DNA from: Primula veris
Lineage: Eukaryota; Streptophyta; Magnoliopsida; Ericales; Primulaceae
Direction: 5' to 3'
Assembly: GCA_963682055.1 (NCBI GenBank)
Contig: OY821744.1
Location: 9,836,835 to 9,900,834, forward strand
Length of the DNA stretch: 64,000 nt
Below are positions 10,957-22,836 of the stretch, in pieces (the first letter of the stretch is position 1; each line of letters begins with the position of its first letter). The translations under genes were made by a program, and so were the position numbers. The notes beneath the pieces are model-generated. The model worked only from the letters and a program-made list of their open reading frames with translations. It made no database searches and had not been told where the DNA came from.

Positions 10957-13900
10957 TCAATTAGATTCATAGTAATATACCCCTATATCACTTCTTAAAG
11001 ATTCAAATTTAATAGTATCAAGGGGCTTTGTGAAAATATCTGTTAATTGTCTTTCAGTTTAAACATGTTCTAAAATTAAGCTTTTTCCTTCAACTAGTTC
11101 TCTGATAAAATGATGTCTTAGATCAATATGTTTAGTTCTGGAATGTTGAACAAGATTCTTTGCCAAATCTATAGCACTTTTGTTATCACAAAACAAAGTT
11201 AATATTTCTTGTTTAACATTATAATCAGTTAGTATTTGTTTCATCCAAATAAGTTGAGTGCATCCACTTCCAGCTGCAATATATTCTGCCTCAGCAGTAG
11301 ATAAAGATATGCAATTTTGCTTTTTACTGAACCAAGAAACAAGGTTGTTCCCAAAATAAAAACAACCACCAGAAGTACTCTTTCTATCATCTATATTTCC
11401 TGCCCAATCAGCATCACAATAACCAACAAGAAAATGGTTTGTGTCTTTAGAATACCATAGGCCTAGGTGAATTGTACTTTTTACGTACCTTAAAATCCTT
11501 TTGACAGCTAGAATGTGAGGTTCTAAGGGGTTTGCCTGATACCTGACACACACTCCTACACTTAAGCAAAGATCTGGTCTACTAGCAGTTAAATAAAGCA
11601 GACTTCCAATCATGGATCTGTAAAGACTAGGACAAACACTCTTACCTTTATCATTTTTGGACAATTTTAGGGTTGTACTCATAGGGGTTCTCTTCTCTTT
11701 ACTCTCACTCAGACCAAACTTCCTAACAAGATTATCAGCATACTTACTCTGGCATAGAAAAATGCCTTTTTCATTCTATTTAACTTGCAATCCTAGAAAG
11801 TAAGTTAATTCACCTCCACCACTCATTTCAAATTCATTCTTCATATCAGAAATAAATTCAGCAATCCTATTATCAGAAGTGGAACCAAACACAATGTCAT
11901 CAACATAGATTTGAGCAATGATTATATCCTGTGTAGTTTTCTTAGTAAACAGAGTTTTATCAACTCCCCCTCTGTTAAAACCTTTTTCAATCAAGAATTT
12001 GGTTAATCTATCATACCAAGCTCTAGGAGCTTACTTTAAGCCATACAAGGCCTTTTTCAGCAAATAGACATGTTCAGGAAATTTAGGATCTTCAAATCCC
12101 TTAAGTTAACAGACATAAACTTCTTCATTGATCACACCATTCAAAAAGGCACTCTTAATGTCAAGTTGAAACAATTTAAAATCATACAGACATGCAAGAG
12201 AGAGTAGCATTCTAATAGATTCAATTCTAGCTACAGGAGCAAAGGTTTCATCAAAATCAATTCCCTCAATTTGCGTATAACCCTGAGCTACCAACCTGAC
12301 TTTATTCCTGATAATTATTCCATCTTCATTACTTTTATTTCTAAAGATCCATTTAGTTCCTATAACATTTTTATTAGACGGTCTGGGTACTAAAGTCCAT
12401 ACATCATTTCTCTCAAATTGAGACAGTTCATCTTTCATAGCTAAAATCCATTCACTATCTTCTAAAGCATCTTTTATATTCTTAGGTTCTAACTGAGAAA
12501 TATAACAAGCAAAGTGAACAACATTATTTCTTTTACCTCTGGTTTTCATACCTGAAGCAACTTCTCCTATGACATTGTCAAGAGAATGATTTTTCTGAGT
12601 CCTTACATAACGAGGCTTGCTAGTAGATTGAACATGAGAACTCTCTTCTTCTTCTTCAGACTCAGCAGTATTCTGGGTTTCAACCTCAGTTTCAACCTCA
12701 GTTGCAACTGGACTTCCAACCACTATTGGACTGCCTGTTTGCTGAATTTCTCCTTCCTCTTTTTCTGTAATTTTAGATTCTTCATCATCACCTGTAATCT
12801 CATCAACATCTTTTGAGTCATCAAATATCACATTATAGGATTCCATGACACAATTTGTCCTTAAATTAAAAACTCTAAAAGCTCTGCTGTTCTGAGCATA
12901 ACCAAGAAAGATTCCATTATCACTCTTATAATCAAATTTTCCTAGATGTTCTCTATCTCTAAGAATATAGCAAACACACCCAAAAACTTGAAAATACTTA
13001 ACATTGGATTTTCTGCCTTTCCATATTTCATAAGCATTCATGGAAGTGCCTTTAGTAATGTATACTCTATTAACTATATGACAGGCAGTATTAACAGCTT
13101 CAGCCCAAAATCTGTTAGCAAGTTTCTTAGAATTAAGCATGACTCTAGCCATTTCCTGAATTGTTCTATTCTTTCTTTCAACTATGCCATTTTGCTGTGG
13201 AGTCTTAGGTGCAGAGAACTCATGACTAATACCTAAGGAGTTGCAAAACTCTCTAAACTTACTGTTTTCAAATTCTGTTCCATGATCACTTCTGACCCTA
13301 GCAATATTACCACTGGTTAAACCTTTTTCAAGTTGGAGTTTTAAGCACAGAGTTTTAAAGAGATCAAAAGTTTCAGACTTATCTTTTAAGAAAACTACCC
13401 AAGAGTATCTAGAGAAATCATCTACAACTATCAAAATGTACTTCTTGCCACCAATACTTGCATTTTGCATAGGACCCATTAAGTCAATATGAAAAAGTTC
13501 TAGGACTCTCTTAGTGTAGATTTGACTTGTACTTTTGTGAATACTCTTTGTTTGTTTGCCAACTGCACAATCACCACAGACACTTTGAGTTTTAGCACTA
13601 AGTTTAGGAATACCTCTTATCAATTCTTCTTTAACAAGCTTATCCAAGGTTTTGTAATTCACATGACCAAGCCTTTTATGCCAAATATCAACATTATTAG
13701 TAATAGCTTGATTACACCAATTCTGAGGCAATTCTTTTTCAGCTTTTTCAAAAACATAGCAGTTGTTTGCTGATCTAACTCCAGTCATGACCAAATCATT
13801 GTTAAGATTAGTAATTAGACACCTATCTTTGTTAAACTTAACAATCATCTTGTTGTCACACAGTTGACTAATACTGATAAGATTAGCTTTTAGGCCATCT

Positions 13901-15912
13901 ACAAGAAAAACATCATCAATATCAGGCATTCCAGGTTTGTTTAAGGTACCTTTACCAACAATTTTACCTGTATCTCCACCTCCAAACACAACAGTGTTTC
14001 CTGTGAGACTAATGACATTTTTTAGGAAGCTTGCAGTACCTGTCATGTGCTTAGAGCAACCACTGTGAAAATACCAATCATTAGAGGTAACAGCATTTAA
14101 AGAGGTAATAACAGCCTTGTTATTAGCAATTAAAGTAGATCTATTCTTAACTTTCCAGACCCAGTTCATTTTTTTATTAAAATAAGGCAACCAGTTTTTC
14201 TGAGAGATATACTTTCTGTTCTTCTTTAAATAACATTGGATTTCTAGATGACCAGGTTTTTTATAGAAGTTACACAGTTTAGTTCTAAAAGTAGATTTAA
14301 CCTCAAATCTATTCAGTTTTTTCTTGGTTGCAACTGTGGTTGCATCTCTGGTTGCAACTGAACTTCTAACATCTCTGGTTGCAACTGTACTTCTAACCTT
14401 ATTGTCAATAACATGAGTTTCAGTTTTAACAAGAGCTTTAACAAAGGTGGTTTTTCCAGTGTTTTCATAGCCATAGTAACCTAAGCCACTGTTATCTTTA
14501 GAGCCTCTGGAATAAGACAACATGTCATCTAATTTTTCTGAGACAGAAACATTCAGCATTTTTATTTTGTTTTTAGTTTCAGTAAGTTCAACTAGTTGTT
14601 TGTTAAGTTGCTCAGTTAGACTCTTAACTTCATCTTTTAGATTAACATTAAGTTTGGTTAAGATCAAGGATTGCTTACTCAGGCATTGATACTTTTCATA
14701 AAGGACAAGATATTGCTTAATAATGTTTTCATCAGAAGGTTCTTGCTCATCACTGCTATAGGTTTTAAGAGCAGTTGTAGCCATGGTTGAAACAGACTCA
14801 CAGTCACTTTCATAAGTAAGTTCTTTTTCAGTGATTATTCCCATAAAATTAACAAAGTTAGAATCATCCTCTTCATCACTGTTGCTCTCAGAATCACTAT
14901 CACTGTGAGTGGTTATATAAGCATTTTTGTTCCTTTTTAAAGTATTTGCACACTCAGATTGAATGTGACCAAAACCTCTACATTCTCTGCATTGAATTTC
15001 TCTAGGCTTGTAATCTTTGTTATCATTCTCTTTAGGATTCCACTTCCCTGTAGAATTATTGTTAAACCTAGATTCTGACTTAAATTGATTATCCCTTTTC
15101 TGAAAGTTTTTGGATGTTCCAGTATCATCCTGTTTTTTCTTTAAAAAAATTTTGTAAACCTTTTTAGCAAAGAAGGCTAGCTGTTCTTCATCACTCACTT
15201 TCTCACAGACCTTAGATTCAGATTTTTTAGCTTGAAAGGCTATTCCTTTTTCTGGTCTCTTTTGTTTGAAGAATTTTAGTTCATGAGTACTTAGATTTCC
15301 TATAAGTTCTTCAAGTTTAAGATTATCTAAGTCTGTTGATTCTTCAATAGCAGTAACCTTAATCTCAAACCTTTCTGGAAGTGACCTTAGAGTTTTCTTA
15401 ACAAGTTTGGCATCACTGTATTTTTCACCTAAGGTTCCAGCTTGATGGGCAATATGACAAATTCTACCATTAAACTGTTCAATGATTTCATCTTCCTCCA
15501 TTCTTAAGTTTTCAAATTGAGTGGTTAACTGTTGGAGTTTAAAAGCTTTAACTTTAACAGTTCCTTCAAAGGTTACTTGTAAAATATCTCATGCCTCTTT
15601 GGCAGTTTCACAATGAGAGATATACCTGAACACACTGAGAGTTACACCAGCAAAAATCAAGTTTATTGCTGTGGAGTTTGCACTTGATTTTCTGTCCTCA
15701 TCAGCAGACCATCTGTCTTCAGGTACATAAACCAGTTCACCTTCACCATCAATTGCAGTTGGAAGCTCCCAACCATACAGCACTGTTTTCCATGCTTGTT
15801 CATTTTGTTGTTTGGTGAAAGATCTCATTCTTATTTTCCACACTCCATAGTTAACTCCTCCTCCTAGAAATGGTGGTTTGTTGAACGCGTTTCCTTCCCT
15901 CATTAAGTCCAT
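10957..15912 (-). pseudogene. SIRE gag-pol polyprotein with five in-frame stops
   Basis: One frame runs 1651 codons from ATG 15912 to TGA 10957 with no frameshift but five stops, at codons 108, 1269, 1294, 1379 and 1618. Domains in order: Gag N-terminus (FLGGGVNYGVWKIRMRSF), CCHC knuckle CRECRGFGHIQSEC near residue 308, a second knuckle with its second Cys changed to Tyr (CNFYKKPGH), protease with the catalytic Asp replaced by His (WYFHSGCSKHMTG, codon 616), integrase zinc site (HKRLGH...CGDC) and catalytic core (FHIDLMGP, RSDHGTEFEN, PQQNGIVERKNRT), RT (AFLNGVINEEVYV, YVDDIVFG) and RNase H (STAEAEYIAAG, DNKSAIDLAKN). In the active element it would copy RNA into DNA and integrate it. Every stop fits a CAR-to-TAR or TGG-to-TGA change. 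It cannot act alone. Confidence 0.93.
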
Positions 15913-15957
15913 TTTTACCAGAACACAGGATCCACCCTAAGTAAGGTCTAGTGTGAA

Positions 15958-15969
15958 GCTCTGATACCA
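15958..15969 (-). other. Primer-binding site, initiator-Met tRNA
   Basis: On the minus strand, two bases past the LTR end, the sequence is tggtatcagagc, the standard complement of the 3' end of plant initiator methionine tRNA used by Ty1/copia elements. Confidence 0.93.
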
Positions 15970-17068
15970 ATTGAAATTCCTATCCGCTGTTCTGGTTGTA
16001 GTTTTGTAGTTAGGTTCCAAGTGATGTTGCAACCACAGTTGGAACCAAGTGTATTAATGGACAGATCAGTTTATTTAAATGTAGTTGAAGTAAATCACGC
16101 GTACATTTAATAACGGAGTTCACCCAACTGGGCTACGTCTCCAGGGCACTTACCCAGATTATGATATTATAAAAAGCTTACAATATAGAATTCAAGTCTT
16201 AATGAAAAACTCTCAGACTCTCTCTAGGTTTTTCTGCCTATCTCTATATTGCTCCTACTTTATAACTATCACTTATAAATCAATGGCATCCCACCATTGT
16301 TTTTCTTTTTAAAGTTCACTGTGTATTCTCTCAAGAATGGGTTCTTTATAATTTCGAACACACACTTTTTACAAGCTAAGTTATCAACTATTTATTCAAG
16401 TAAAAACAATCTTCTTGCTTGAAGATCTTTTATGATTGCTTTGACTTGTTTGATTGGCTTCAATCTTTCTTTGTATGTCCAGAATCTTTTAGCGTGGATT
16501 GACTCCAATCATCATTGGTTAATACCTGTTTAATAACAAGCTTGGAAATAGGAGTTAGCCTTTAACAAGGAAACATGTAAGATAATATCTTTTTAGAGAT
16601 AATATCTTTAAATATACATATGAAACATTAACTCCATATTTCATTCAATCTTAAACCGAATCATACTGAATTTGATAAGGAACAAAGATTGACAAACGTG
16701 ATAAGGATATGCATAAGAATAGAGATATAAGTTTTCCTAACTAAAGGAAACATATCTTTTAAAAACTAATCTCCTTATTATTATTTAGAAAACATCTTCC
16801 TTATCACTTTTAATATTCTCAATAAACATAAACTTAACCTTTAAGAGCATATGAGAATATATCCTGCATACTTTAAAACAAACAGTTAACATTAAAGAAT
16901 AGTAATGCAGGTTTTAAGAATTGGACAGAATCCTGCAGAACAACAGGTTGGAACTTATGTTGCAACTGAGGTTGCAACATTACTTGAAACCAACAGCACT
17001 GTCTTAGCAGATTGTAACTGTGGTTGCAACATTACTTGAAACCAACAACACTGTCTTAGTTGGTTGTA

Positions 17069-19397
17069 TGTCACGCCCCGGATTTTGTAGAAACCGGGTT
17101 GTGAATTTAAAAGCAAACACAACTAAAGAAAAATATTTCACACATGTTAATATCCCCAAAAAAAAATCAGTTAATTCCCCTACATGCTTATACTCCACAA
17201 AAGCTGCATTATCAGCAAAATACTTTTCAAATAGAATTTCTGCTAACGTGTGTAAACGCCAAACCGACCCCGCCTGCCCAACCGCTCAAACTGGTATAGA
17301 AGCCTACATCAGGACCTCCGCCTATAAAATAAATAATAAGCAGAAACAAGAAACAAAAGGAAGAGTGAGTCAACTATTCATATTATATATACGTCAACAA
17401 ACTAAAAAGAATAAATAATGCAATGCATATATATTTAGTGATTTATAACTGTATTTTGTCTTTTTATTTCTCCTCCGCTAAACTCCTCTACTACAACTAC
17501 TTACGCCAAGTGGTGTGACTCGATAAACGACTCAAATGTGTATAAAGTCGGATTCACAAATAAAGTGCCGGATCACTCCTCAGATCCACGTATGGAGTCA
17601 ACTTCTCATGAAACCATACGCCGGCTATTGCCGTATTTTCCGTGAGCACCAGGCTCGCCGGAACCCCCTTTTGGCACGTGAACCCTAAAAGAAATTTAAA
17701 AGACCGACGACAACAAATGACTCGCGACAACACCACATCTCTCCTCGATTATTTAGTCTCATTAATCCACTTTATTCATTAATTATATGATAAACATCAA
17801 TCTTTACAATATCAGGCTACAGAAATGACAATAACAGTAGCATAAACCTTATTTGAATAGCTGCTATATACCCTGATAATTTACCAAAGAAATAAACTGC
17901 AATTATTTTGGTCAGTATTGACCTAAGCTTTCGTCGAAAAACTCGACAAGTTACCTCGTGATTTAGGTTTTATATAACAACGCCTGCAGTTAGTTAAGCC
18001 AACAGAGTAAAAGAAGAATTTTAAACACCACTAGGAGATAAAAATGAATACACAAACCAAACAGAAAACAAATTCTAGTTTTCTGTAACAAGTAGAACTC
18101 GCTATTTGGTACCAGTATGGTACCTCGACAAAGGCGGTAAATAACCAGGTCTAGCTGCATAATTTCAACTCCAAGTAATCCTTACTACTATAAATAACAA
18201 TATGTAAAGGGCTAGGACAATGATTCTCCCAACTCTACACATAAAAATTTAGTACCAAAACGGTGTCTCCTCAAAGCCAATCAACTATATTCAGCTATAA
18301 ACTGATGTTAGAAGTAAAACTAATATACGACACAAGATAAAATACACAAGAAATAGTATCGTGTTCATATCACGTAATAAACTCTCCTCTTTGAGTACTG
18401 AAACGGTACTCGAAAGTCTGTAATGAGCCAGTTTGCAACTACATCTACAACAAACACAAATATCGCTACCATAAAAATTGCTACTATAAACAGCGGAAAC
18501 AAAAGGAAGCAGGGAGGCAATCGCCGTATCGAATCAACGTAAAAGACTCCCATATCCTTACCCAAACGGTAGATCGATTAAGTTACTGCACATCCAAATA
18601 CAACTATATATTCTCCACTACAAAATATTATTTCTACTATAACTAACAAACACAAAAGACTGCCTTTAAGTACCCAAACTGGTATCTCGATAACTCAGCT
18701 ATATAATTTCAACCCCAAGTAAAACCAACCCCAAGTAAAACATACTACCACAAGTAAACGTATAAAAAGCAACATCGATTCCTGCAAAATACACCTAAAA
18801 GACTCCCCTTTTAAGTACCAAAATGGTACCTTTATGAAACTCAAAACCGGCTGGAAGTACAGCAGCTGAGTAAAGGTTGATTTACGTCTTAAAATTGAGA
18901 GCAAACCCGCAAGGAATCGTCTAAAAAAATAACCAAATACAGATTTTATCAAAATTACAAAACAGATTTTTTTTGCAAGCTAATTTTAACTTACCAGAAA
19001 GGAGAGTTAATTGACAAACCATACCTTAAAATAATCTCTGCTTTACCAGCTACGCGTTGGCGAAACCCGTTCGAAAAACGGATCACCGAGTTGAGAGAAA
19101 ATTAAGAATAAAGATGGGAGAATTAAAGTAGATTTATTTCTCTCTCATCCTTACTGTGTATCTATGTATATCTGCATATGTCTCTGTTTTTTTTTTTGTG
19201 TATAAGCGTGTATGTATATGTATTATAAGAGCTGAAGAGGTGGGAGGATCAGCAAGAAAAATGGGTCCCACTATTTCTTACTTATGAAAATAGGTTTTTA
19301 TTTACCCTTTTTGTCTTCTTACCCTAGATACATACATATCCATTCTTTCTTTCTTTTTTAATATATAATAAAAGTATATTAAACTCGGGACCTTACA
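17069..19397. mobile_element. 2.3-kb solo LTR (probably Ty3/gypsy type) nested in the SIRE LTR
   Basis: Begins tgtcacgccccgg and ends gggaccttaca, with TG...CA and related inverted ends. It is flanked by a 5-bp duplication with one mismatch (ttgta 17064-17068, tcgta 19398-19402). The other SIRE LTR reads across the site, proving insertion. I see no internal domain, PBS or protein, hence a solo LTR or a non-autonomous LTR unit. The long LTR and its end sequence suggest a gypsy lineage, but this is inference. Short ORFs inside have no similarity I recognise. Confidence 0.75.
18105..18840. repeat. Diverged tandem units with palindromic GGTAC cores in the solo LTR
   Basis: Six related units spaced about 108-166 bp carry a core like gtaccaaaacggtac followed by tctcgata-type sequence: near 18109 (ggtaccagtatggtacctcg), 18252, 18393, 18565, 18669 and 18811. 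Several are preceded by ataatttcaactccaagta. They look like old tandem repeats within the LTR. Confidence 0.6.
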
Positions 19398-19766
19398 TCG
19401 TAACTGAGGTTGCAACATTACTTGAAACCAAACACCTGTCCAAGTTCTCAACAAACAAGTAGAATTATTTAGTTCAAACCAATAGACAACAAATAGTATT
19501 TCGACCAGAAATCTGGTCCTAACAGTATACGTATCGGTTGGGTACCAAATTAGAAAAAATGTTAGATTGGGTACCAAATTAGAGCAAAACGTATAGGTTG
19601 GGTACCAAATTAGAAAAAGTGTTAGGTTGGGTACCAAATCACTAAAAGTTAATAGGTTGGATACCATTTTAGCATTTATCTCCTTTCTTAATCTTTGTGA
19701 AAACCCAACTTTGTCTATCTTTCAAGGACGGATGGAGTAAGAACAGATGAAGATACGAGTACAGAC

Positions 19767-21603
19767 CTTGCTTTGTACCATTGCTGGCAGTTGCCGTTCA
19801 TCCCCAACAAGTACAGCATGACGAATGCCCGAGAGTTGTGAGGGTATATTCACATTCTTTTAATTGATCCTCTTCATCTATAACTATCATTTCAATCGGT
19901 TTACTTCCTTCTGTGTGCAACTTAGCAGAACTTGAGGCTGTGCAAAATATCAAGCACGCATTTTGCAAGCAAAAGTCTCGTATTGCGTAATATCCCAGAA
20001 TATTCGGAACTATTATAGTGTCCTGAAGACTTATGAGTACTACGAGGCACTCAAATTTTTCCGCACTCAACTTTGCAAAGACCTCAACTTTTTTTCGATC
20101 ATCTACATTACCCTTTAGAACTTCTCTTATGTTTTCGACAGTGGAGGGATCTACCAAAACTTTGAGAGAATTTAGGAGATCACAAGCCCTGATCATTTTC
20201 TTTGCTTATTCCATTGAAATAAAAGAAGAAGGCATGTGGGTGTACATATTAGTTATCAAGAACATAAGCAAGCCACGGAGATGTTTAAATCTTGCCTTGA
20301 AAAACTCCTCAAATGTCTGTATGGTTTCTTCATCATCTCGCTTTTCATCGACGTTGTCATTTTTTCTATTAGACTTCTTCTTATCGTTTTTCTCTTTCCT
20401 TTTGGCCTTGTTTTCCTCTAAAGATCTAGCAATTGATTGGCGCCATTTCTTTGTATCGGTGTCTCTAAAGTCTCTGTCATATCAGTGTTTTAAATAGCGT
20501 TATCGTTATCGTAGCGTTTTTTCGAGAGAAACGCTAAAAGCGCTAATAGCGTTGCTATATAGCGCTTTGCGGTGTATTTTTTTTTGCCTAAATATGCACT
20601 AAACTTTAGAATATATAACAAAAAATAAATAAAAAAATATAGTTATATTAGATAGTAATAAAAAAAAATCAAAAAAAAAATTGTTGTTGATGAGTTTCGA
20701 ACCCAGGTCTGCTGGAAATTACAGCAGAGTCTTAACCATCTGGACTGTAGACACTTTTATGAAAATTGCACAATATATATTTATTATTTAGATCCGCTGT
20801 TTTTTTTTTAACTCGCTATTTACGCTTTTGGTCCAGAATTTCGCGATTTTTGCGCTTTTGGTCCCCTATAGCGCGATTTTAGCGCAATTCCACCCAAAAT
20901 CGTGATTTTTCGTTGCGTTTTTTACCAAAAAAGCGCTATTTCGCGCTATATAGCGCTATGTAGCGCGAATTTTAAAACAGAGTGTCATATAGATCTTCTA
21001 CTTCATAGTTAAAAGATTCATCATTTTCATTCAAATTCTCTTCTTTATCTTTATTTTTCTGTTTCTCCGAATACATGCGATAAAGCTCTTTTGGGTTTTC
21101 TAGCAAGCTTATCGTGAATTCTAGAGTACTTCTCCACCCCGTTAACAGGGAAAAACAGCTAGAAAGAATTTCAACTCGATTTTAAGGAACACATCAAAAA
21201 GATCATCATGATCATTGATCTTCATTCTCTCTCCATTTCCAAACAAAACAATGTCTCCTAATCCGTAAGTATCATATTCTAGAGCAGTGTTCACTATACT
21301 CATAAGCCTTTTTGTAACTCCTATCACTGCAATGTTAGTAGGCGCACAAGTTAGAGTTTTGCATTTCATTTTCAACAAAGCAAATAATAATGAAGCAACA
21401 GTCTTTGTCTTCCCAGTCCCAGTCCCAGGCGGTCCCCATATCAGCTTTATGCTATTACGATGATTACATTTGCTAGTTTGGATGCATTTTATGACCGCTT
21501 TCTTCTGAGAGTCGTCGAGGTTAAAAGAACTAATAGCATTAGCCAAATTGGATATAGCAACATTCTGAGCTTGTTGTGCACAACTGATACAATCAGTCTC
21601 GGC
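19767..21603 (-). pseudogene. Locus A exon 3, helicase core, disrupted
   Basis: Homologous to the 1323-nt exon 3 of B and C but 1837 nt long because a 500-bp hAT MITE sits at 20483-20982. The order of motifs is kept: LDDSQKKAV, Walker A, TLTCAPTNIAV, a Lys-rich insert, DEEDQLKE (DEAAQLKE in B and C), GDERQLPAMVQSK. Walker A reads GPPGTGTGKT through duplication of gggact. A 1-nt deletion after the DVFLK segment shifts frame. An in-frame TAA (SFISME-stop) replaces a codon conserved in B and C. Five bases are missing after EGCE-like codons (KECE), a second frameshift just before motif III. Confidence 0.9.
20483..20982. mobile_element. hAT-type MITE in exon 3 of locus A
   Basis: A 500-bp insert flanked by a perfect 8-bp duplication tgtcatat (20475-20482 and 20983-20990). 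Ends are cagtgttttaaa on the left and ctctgttttaaa on the right read inward, with GCG-rich subterminal repeats. The 8-bp TSD and CAGTG-type end indicate hAT. Loci B and C read straight through the equivalent codons (near GDLNDKDFR), so they give the empty site. A tRNA-like stretch with a B-box-like sequence (gtttcgaaccc) lies at about 20690-20755. Confidence 0.9.
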
Positions 21604-22098
21604 CTGTAACAATATTTAACAAATTTAACTAGTTTAATAGAAAAGCCAAGCTATTCTCTTCTTTTAACAAGTTGGAAAAAGCACAGTTTTACTTGAAACC
21701 ATGTTGACTCTGCAAGTTTACATGAACTACATAGTTCTTAATTTGGAAAACAAGCTGATTCTGATAAAGAGTCACAAAATAAGGTTACTTGAATGTTAAT
21801 TCATAATTTAGGTATGACTAACAAACTCGGAGCGAATAATATTGATGTCTAAAGACTCTAAAGTCTGAAGACTCTGAACACATTCAATTTACAACCAAGG
21901 TGTGACATTTTGGAAACAAGGCTTTTGTTGAGTGAGGTAACACTAAGTTCAACAAATTTTCTTTCAGTCATAATTTTAACCGTTACAAAGAGTGGAAGCA
22001 TGATCGATTACTTCAATAGATGGATCTACATAATAGCTGATCTCTTAACCTATTTATAATTTCCTTTATGTAACAAAGCCCAATAAACATATTTATAC

Positions 22099-22659
22099 CT
22101 CCGGATTAGGTCGTAACACTTTTTGGATGATATTTAAGCTCTCACCTCCAAGCTCCGACCTCGGGGACTTCCAAATCTGGATATTTGTTACCATATTTGT
22201 AAGGTAAACAGATATTCCATATTTTCTTGTTCTGTCCTCTTTTTCTTCTTTATCCAAAACAATGGGCATAGATGAAAATATCGTGACTTGATCAGGATAA
22301 TTAGGATCTCCTTCTGTAACCAAAGCGACAAGATAAGAAATTTGAGACTTATTTAGATCGTCAATACATTTGGGTCTAGCAATATCTGATAATGCAATGA
22401 GATCTCCAAACTCCGGCTTATAGCAATTTCCTTCATCATTCGCAACATCTCTTAGTGGCATAAATGAAACATCATATAACAAATTATAAGGGGGCTTGTG
22501 GCGTTCGGAGATCTCGATGCTTTGTATAACTCGATAAGGAGCACGAGACACGATTTCTAAGCTCGAAGACAGATCAGCACGTGTTTCTTCGATTAGAGGA
22601 ATCAAAAATGAGTTTAAGTAACTATTTGGGGATTTATGTGTCATGGGGATTTCTTTTAC
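22099..22659 (-). pseudogene. Locus A exon 2 (187 codons, open)
   Basis: Follows an acceptor at ttcttggcag and ends CCGGAG|GTATAA. It encodes the N-terminal helicase region (VKEIPMTHKS...LIEETRADLSSSLE...FGDLIALSD...KCIDDLNKSQ...YGISVYLTNMVTNIQIW), aligning over its whole length with exon 2 of loci B (183 codons) and C (185). No stop or frameshift, so this is the best kept part of locus A. Confidence 0.9.
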
Positions 22660-22836
22660 CTGCCAAGAAAATGTTCCATTAGTGGCAAATACATGATGAT
22701 CCCTTCATGATCTTTTAGCAATGTGCATATCAACTTTTACAAGGAAAAAAGCAACATATAGGTATGGATTATAAGGTGACAGAAGCAACAATATGATAAA
22801 AACTATTCCTATTTCCTAGTCTATTAGTGTAGAGAA

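Larger units (their letters stand above)
7031..19524 (-). mobile_element. SIRE-type Ty1/copia retrotransposon, complete but decayed
   Basis: Two 1.2-kb LTRs (7031-8243 and 15972-19524, the latter interrupted by another element) flank gag-pol and an env-like ORF on the minus strand. The target duplication gtata is perfect (7026-7030 and 19525-19529). LTR ends are TGTTAGG...TTTCA in the minus sense. The PBS matches initiator-Met tRNA and the PPT is aaagggggagatt. Without the nested solo LTR the element is about 10.2 kb. SIRE/Maximus lineage is inferred from long LTRs, the CCHC-PR-INT-RT-RH order and a downstream plant-transposon-protein ORF. Over the first 265 bp the LTRs differ at about 11 sites by eye, so this is not a very recent insertion. 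It lies in the same orientation as host locus A. Confidence 0.93.
15972..19524 (-). repeat. SIRE 5' LTR, split by a nested solo LTR
   Basis: Segments 15972-17068 and 19403-19524 together restore a 1219-bp LTR that matches 7031-8243. The break is at the sequence ttggttgta-actgagg, which is continuous in the other LTR. Promoter and U3 are on the high-coordinate side. Confidence 0.9.
6829..19682. mobile_element. Foldback Mutator-like MITE split by a SIRE element
   Basis: The left half 6829-7030 and right half 19530-19682 form one 355-bp foldback element with inverted ends (aatgctaaaatggtanccaa type) and repeats of gggtaccaaattag. It is flanked by a 10-bp duplication ctttcttaat (6819-6828 and 19683-19692). 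The same element occurs uninterrupted at 34700-35056. It lies in intron 3 of locus A; the SIRE at 7031-19524 splits it. Confidence 0.85.

Noticed and set aside
12586..13773. Plus-strand ORFs within the SIRE pol region
   Set aside because: They lie opposite the integrase/RT frame and have no protein similarity of their own.
17020..17418. 132-codon plus-strand ORF
   Set aside because: It crosses the junction between the SIRE LTR and the nested solo LTR and has no recognisable domain.
20690..20755. tRNA gene suggested by a B-box-like sequence
   Set aside because: No full cloverleaf or acceptor stem visible; it lies within a MITE.
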